Part shown: positions 59,142 to 64,000 of the stretch, one piece after another
Position numbering within the stretch: position 1 is the first letter of the stretch
How the letters are laid out: each line of letters begins with the position of its first letter
Source: Wolfiporia cocos
Lineage: Eukaryota; Basidiomycota; Agaricomycetes; Polyporales; Phaeolaceae
DNA: 64,000 nt
Assembly: GCA_029448655.1 (NCBI GenBank)
Contig: JACCLO010000004.1
Coordinates: forward strand, 1,426,001-1,490,000
Direction: 5' to 3'
Notes under the pieces: generated by a model
Told to the model about the DNA's origin: nothing
The model's database searches: none
Seen by the model: only the letters and a program-made list of their open reading frames with translations
Translations under genes and position numbers: made by a program

Positions 59142-60571
59142 ATGTCATCAGTGTTTGACCTTATTGTCTTGGGTTGTGGTATGTGGTCTGTCAGAATTTA
59201 TCGTCTATACTAATACCGATATATGATGCTGCAGGAGGGGGGCCCAGTGAACATAATTTATCCTGGTCAGTCATTTCTCTGTCAGCAATTGCTTGCAACG
59301 TGCAGGAAGGCTGATGTAAAATGCAGCTATTTATTCAAGTCACACGATGAATCATGGGCCAATAGTACACTCGCTCTGGATGCAGGTAACCAGCTTCCTT
59401 CACATTTAGATGCAAATGGTTGCCTACAGTATTGTTGAGCAGGTTCAGGCATCGGCGCACTCCAGCTCTTACTGCAGAAACAACCTGATCTCTTCGGCCG
59501 TCAGCTATCTGCCGATGGCAACTTTTCTGTTACATACTCTTCGGCACAGATATTTTCATGGATCCGGTACCGCTACTTCTTCCATGTGTACGGGTAGAAT
59601 CCCTGACTGAATTCCCCAGATGTTTCCTCATTACCCATGCTCACCTCGACCATGTCAACAGCCTAGCGCTGACCGCAGGATCTCTCAGTGGGTCAAGCAA
59701 AATGGTGCATGGGACCCGTTCATGCTTACAAGATATCGAGAATATTTTCTCTGGACGAGTATGGCCAAGGCTGGCGTCGTGGTCTGCCGGCGATGCTCTC
59801 CCCCTTACACTGCAAGAGTAATTTGCCCATAATCTCACGATGTCTCGCTATGTGCTAATCACACCGCATTCTTGCCAGATTGGAGCCAAACGCAGCGTAC
59901 GCTCAGGTCTTTGAAAATGTTTCTGTGCGCATCATGCCCGTGAGCCACGGCCATGACCATGCCATGGAGGTCTACGACTCCTCAGCATTCTTCATCCGCC
60001 ACGACTCCACCCAGCGCGAGTTCCTGTTCTTCGGCGACGTCGAGCCGGACAGCATATCCGCGCAGCCTCGCAACCGCGCCGTATGGCGTGCGGCGGCAGG
60101 CAAAATCCCACATGTACTGAACACGATCTTCATCGAGTGTTCATGGCCGTCTGGGAGAGCAGATGACAGCTTGTACGGGCATCTCAACCCCGAGCACTTG
60201 GTACAAGAGCTAAAGGCTCTGGCAGCGGAAGTCGCCAGCTTTCGAGCGCGACCTGCGGATGGGTCTCCCGGCACAAACAAGGCTTGGCCGGAGTGCGAGG
60301 CCAAACCTTACAAGCTTGACAGCGAGCCCGGAGCTGTAGACGGTTTACTAGACGGATTGCGAGTGTATATCATCCACTGTAAAGATGATATACAAGGCGC
60401 ATACCCTCAACCTATCAATCAAGTGATAGCGGAACAAGTGCGGGCGTTGGTAGAAAACCAGAGGCTTGGCTGCGATGTCGTCGCAGTTGAGCAAGGGATG
60501 AAGATATGTGCGTCCCCACATCCAATGCGTTCACAACGGAGATTGACCCTGCTTTGATTGTAGCTATCTGA
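59142..60571 (+). CDS. PDE1: Class II (low-affinity) 3',5'-cyclic-nucleotide phosphodiesterase
   Basis: PDE1 hydrolyses cAMP and tunes PKA signalling. It has a metallo-beta-lactamase-like fold. The start is MSSVFDLIVLGCG at 59142, spliced to GGGP and then to YLFKSHDESWANSTLALDAG and SGIGALQLLLQKQPDLFG. The next exon ends IFSWIR, and splicing restores RCFLITHAHLDHVNSLALT, whose THAHLDH is the metal-binding signature. Later segments are MPVSHGHDHAMEVYDSSAFF, REFLFFGDVEPDSIS, NTIFIECSWPSGRADDSLYG and HLNPEHLVQELKAL. The end is VYIIHCKDDIQGAYPQPINQ and EQGMKI, with a last tiny exon (Ser-Ile-stop) at 60571. Length is about 370 residues; metal ligands are all visible. Confidence 0.92.
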
Positions 60572-61194
60572 TCCATCAGTTACATAGTGCTGCCGTGTTC
60601 ATATTCGCGCCGAACCAGACCGGATAGCTCGACAGCCGTTGGGCAATTGTAGCAATACAACGCGTGCCTCTTTCCGGTGTACAGTATATATGTACCACTT
60701 GTCCCGCAATCATATCGCTGGTAGATTGCAGCAGATCAATCTTCAGTAGAATACAACAGTCAGTCCGTTGAGTCATTAATGCATGATGATGCTCATCGCG
60801 AAAATTGCTAGGTGGGGAAATATACAATGAATTGATAAGATCACAGGCCCCTACAATGCTTCTACCTACCTAAATAATGATGTGGGCCATGAACGACGTG
60901 TAATTACGCGATAACCGCAGTAATCCATTCTACTGACTACTATGTGATGGGGCGTTGCCCCGTACGAGGCAATCTTGTACCCAGACGTACTAGCAACAAG
61001 GACACGTCTGAATACAAGACTGCCGTCGTGCGACATGCGATGAGGTAAGCAAAATTGGACAGCTATGAAACAAGACCCAAATGAGACTAATGACGCGTTA
61101 CGCAGAGGAGAGACTGCTCATTGATGTAGATCGGACACGAGAGAGGAAACAGAGTGATAGCAGCTGGAAAGAAGAGCACACAGCAATCGACGGG
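60572..61194. other. Intergenic region between convergent PDE1 and nucleoporin genes
   Basis: About 620 nt between two convergent stops. Nothing coding is supported; it should hold both 3' UTRs. Confidence 0.4.
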
Positions 61195-64000
61195 TCAGCG
61201 CTTGCCGCCTCGTCGGGAGGGAAGCTTTTTCATCATTCTGCCATGGGGACCCGTCGTAGTTGATGTTGATGAGGAATTTGTGGAGCCCATCACGAACAAG
61301 GGAGGCTCGGCGCCAGGGGTTCCAGGTGCTCCGGGCGCAGAAGGTGCGCCGAAAGCAGTCGGAGGCGCGTTAGCAGACTGCCCGAAAACAAAAGCCGGGG
61401 CATTTGTAGAGCCCGATGCCGACGGCGGTCTAGAGTTAGCGATCGCGGGCGACGTCGGCTGGCTTGAACCAAAGCTGAAACCAGACGAAGGCGCTGTCGC
61501 GGAGGTCGGTGTAGTCCCAAACGAGAACGCAGGGGCGCTGAAAGCAGGACTTGTAGGATTCGACGATGGGGCAGCAGCAGCAAAGATATTTGGACCTGAT
61601 GAAGGTGCCTGGCTGAATGTGAAGGCAGGCACGTTGGACGAGGATGAGCCAAATGCAGTCGGCACCGAAGAGGACTGCGCGGGTTCCGGGGCCTTTGCAC
61701 CAAAGGCGCTCGTAGGACCTGATGATGAGCCAAACGAGAAGCCAGTGGACGGCTTCTCAGTCTTAACCTCGGTCTTCGAGCCAAATAAGCTCGATGTGCT
61801 AGCCGCGGGAGCACCGAACACATTTGCTGATGAACCCCCCGAGGCAGGAGAACCAAAGCCGGACGCTGGTCCCGACGACCCGAACGAAAACGAGGTCGTG
61901 ACCTTGAGGGGCTCCTTGCCGTTTCCGTTGGTATCCATTCCAGGGCCCCGAGAGGGACTCTCATCCATGCTAACTTCTTGATCATTACGTGGGGGAGAAG
62001 CAGTCCTGGGCGTTGTGCTGGCGAAAGCGAAGGGCTTGTCTGTGCCGGCATTTGCACCGAAAGAGGTCCCAAATGCTGACGTCCCTGACGCAGAGGCAGA
62101 GCCAAAGAGCGATGGCTTATCCGCAGAAGAGGCGGGTTGAGGGGCAGAGGCGCCGCCGAATAAGAAGACCGGAGCAGTAGCAGAAGCGGAGCCTGACGCA
62201 GGCGCGCTGCTAGCAGGTGTCCCCAGCGAAAATCCGCCAGAGCCCGCCGAAAGGAAAGGCGACTTCGGTGCCTCCGCAGCTGGAGAAGCGGGGGCCGCTG
62301 ATTGCCCGAATGCGAACAGGGGCTTCGAGCCATCCGCACTGGCCGCTCCTGATGATCCAAATCCAGATCCAGACGCGCTGCCAAACGCAGGCGGCTTGGC
62401 GGGTTCAGCGGGCGCGGCGAAGGTGCTCTTGGATGCATCCGGCGCCTCCTGTTTGGGCGCACCAAAGGTGAACTTCGGTGGCTCATTCGAGGCAGCGGGA
62501 GCGCCCAGACTCAACGGAGGAGGGGCAGGGGATACCGATCTCGTTGCCGCAACGGAAGTAAACGGTGAAGAAGGCTGGGAGCCGCCGCCAGTGCCATCTC
62601 CTACCGGAGAAGGGGCACCAAAGCTTAGCTGACGCGTGAGCGGGGCAGGAGAGCCAGGCGCCGCAGCGTTCTCTGCAGGCTTAGCAGGCGCACCGAAAGA
62701 AAATGCGGTAGAGGTTGCAGGCTTGTCAGCAGGTTTGTCCGAGGCACCAAAGGAAAATGCGGTAGAGGGTGCGGACTTGTCTGCTTGCTTCTCCGGGGCA
62801 CCGAAAGAAAATGCGGTAGATGGTGTGGGCTTGTCTGCTGGCTTCTCCGGGGCGCCGAAAGAAAACGCAGTAGAGGTCGCAGGCTTTTCTGCAGGCGTCT
62901 CCGTTGCACCAAAAGAAAACGAGGCAGGGGCCACAGATTTGTCAGCCGGCTTCTCAGGTGCACCGAAGGAGAACGACGTAGAGGTCGCAGGTTTTTCAGC
63001 CGGTTTCTCGGACGCACCGCCGAACAGCGACGGGGCGCTCGCGGTGGTGGCTGGCGCCGCAGTAGTAGTAGCAGGAGGGTTGCCGAAGAGCGAGCTGCCC
63101 GTCGAGGAGCCCGTCAATCCCGTCGAGGTCGAGGGCGACGACGTCGACGGAGCAGACGAGCTGGCGGTCGCGCCAAAGGCAGAGACAGGAGTGCCCGTGC
63201 CCAGTGACGCAGCCCACGCAGGCGTCGACATGGGCTCCGACGCAGGCTTGTCCTGCGCAGCACTCGGCGCAGCAGACGAGGCGCTGCCAAAGATCGAGGT
63301 CGTGAACCCGCCGCTGCTCTGATCCGCCGCAGGGGCGCGCGGGGAGGGTTTGCCGAACAGGCCTCCTGGTGGCAGCGTCACGGAGCCGTGTTTCTCGACA
63401 AACGCCGAGCTCGCGAAGAAGTTCGGCGGGCCGGATTTGCTGGCCGCGGGCGGGGACTTGGGCGCTGATGCGGTGCTCGTCGAGGCAGCAGGCTCGCTGA
63501 GCGCCGACTTCTCTGCAGGGAGGGGCGTCGGCGGTATGAGGGCAATAGCAGGCGCGGCCTTCAGTATGGGAGTCGCCGGCGCCGGCGCCGGCGACGCTGG
63601 CAGGGGACCTGCATCAACCGTGGGCACCAAGCTGGTCGGCTTTGTGCCGGTCTGGACGAAGCCAGACGGGCGAATCTCAGCTCCCGTGGCAGCGTCGTGC
63701 TTCTCAGCGACCGAGTCCGCCGCGGGCTTGTTGAGCGCGAACGGAAGGGAGGGAATAGGCAGATCCTCGTCCTGATCGTTGGCGTCACGGTGGATCGGTG
63801 GGGCCTGGGGGAATGGAATTGATCTCAGTGGACATTATTTTTCAGAATCAAGACACCGACCTCCTTGCTAAAGCTGAACCCAGCGGGCGGCTGGTACCTT
63901 GGCGCCGGCCTTAGGATCGGCGGTTTCTCCAGGGAGGCAGCAGCCCGGCCTTCGTCGCCCAAAATCTCATCCTCGTCATCCTCGTCGGTGAATGCAGCAG
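61195..64000 (-). CDS. FG-repeat nucleoporin, 5' end beyond the window
   Basis: This nuclear-pore protein has many FG, FSFG and GLFG-like motifs that bind transport receptors. The visible part is over 870 residues. It starts (window edge) with an acidic segment (TDEDDEDEILGDEG), then PRYQPPAGFSFSKE, a short intron (about 63800-63855) and NDQDEDLPIPSLPFALN. FG repeats follow, with a tract of 18-residue units (FSFGAPEKPADKPTPSTA type) at about 62690-63010. More FSFGSS, FGSAS and PAFVFGQS motifs run to a basic tail (GRMMKKLPSRRGGKR) at the stop, 61195. A basic C-terminal tail after FG repeats recalls yeast Nup1/Nup60-like proteins, but the exact orthologue is not settled. The minus-strand reading has strong amino-acid logic, while the plus-strand ORFs are shadows. 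Confidence 0.88.
62690..63010 (-). repeat. 54-bp tandem repeats encoding 18-residue FSFG units
   Basis: Five to six in-frame copies of an 18-residue unit of the pattern FSFGA-x-x-K/T-P/Q-A-D/E-K-x4-A/S occur in tandem. The aaatgcggtag core recurs 54 nt apart (62701, 62755). Copies differ at few codons, suggesting recent expansion or ongoing homogenisation. Confidence 0.85.

Noticed and set aside
61154..63322. Long plus-strand ORFs (275 and 228 codons) opposite the nucleoporin
   Set aside because: They are mirror readings of GC-rich FG-repeat codons on the minus strand, where FSFG units, a basic tail and a spliced N-terminal segment make clear sense.
1..64000. tRNA, rRNA, CRISPR arrays or bacterial-type operons
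   Set aside because: No cloverleaf with matching A and B boxes, no rRNA-like sequence and no regularly spaced short repeats were seen; the gene structure is eukaryotic.

Overview
This window is nuclear DNA of a filamentous basidiomycete, most likely an Agaricomycete. Genes are dense, lie on both strands, and are broken by many short GT-AG introns of about 45-65 nt. Several encoded proteins belong to typically agaricomycete families, such as a DUF6533 membrane protein. There are no prokaryotic features, no CRISPR array, no rRNA and no tRNA that I could recognise.

Layout, left to right. A secreted alpha/beta-hydrolase gene (764-4310, +) sits behind a tandemly duplicated upstream region. NOT1, the CCR4-NOT scaffold, occupies 4567-11781 (-). 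A GPI-anchored GH13 alpha-amylase-family gene (12043-14393, -) resembles the alpha-glucanotransferase subfamily and carries an apparent frameshift. TMA7 follows (14977-15378, +) with a 9-nt microexon, then a DUF6533 membrane protein (15912-17623, -) and a decayed stretch (17.7-19.8 kb). At 19827-24029 (-) lies the most unusual gene: three tandem GAT-like domains joined in frame to three EH domains and a C-terminal PPxY motif. Then come a PIN4/Cip-type RRM-R3H protein (24371-26129, +), mitochondrial endonuclease G/NUC1 (26636-28068, +), mitoribosomal mL46 (28188-29258, -), V-ATPase subunit H (29408-31304, +) and striatin (32389-35251, +).

A gene-poor block of about 6 kb (35.3-41.4 kb) contains only small repeats. 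It is followed by a fragment of a putative membrane protein (41.4-42.4 kb, -), a pseudogene copy of the UBE2C gene (42.4-43.2 kb), an S/T/P-rich hypothetical gene (about 43.9-45.55 kb, +) and a giant coiled-coil protein with exact 77-residue repeats (46770-50657, +). The right part holds the intact UBE2C/Ubc11-type E2 gene (52611-53530, -), the EDE1/EPS15 endocytic scaffold (53799-58462, +), class II cAMP phosphodiesterase PDE1 (59142-60571, +) and an FG-repeat nucleoporin (61195 to beyond 64000, -) truncated by the window edge.

Most genes are unrelated housekeeping functions rather than a cluster. Two themes recur. First, there are two EH-domain endocytic proteins 30 kb apart, one canonical (EDE1) and one with a composite GAT-EH architecture. 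Second, there is local duplication at several scales: promoter region, E2 gene, GAT repeats, coiled-coil repeats and FG repeats. Exon junctions were worked out by hand from splice-site signals and reading-frame continuity, so individual boundaries may be off where stated.
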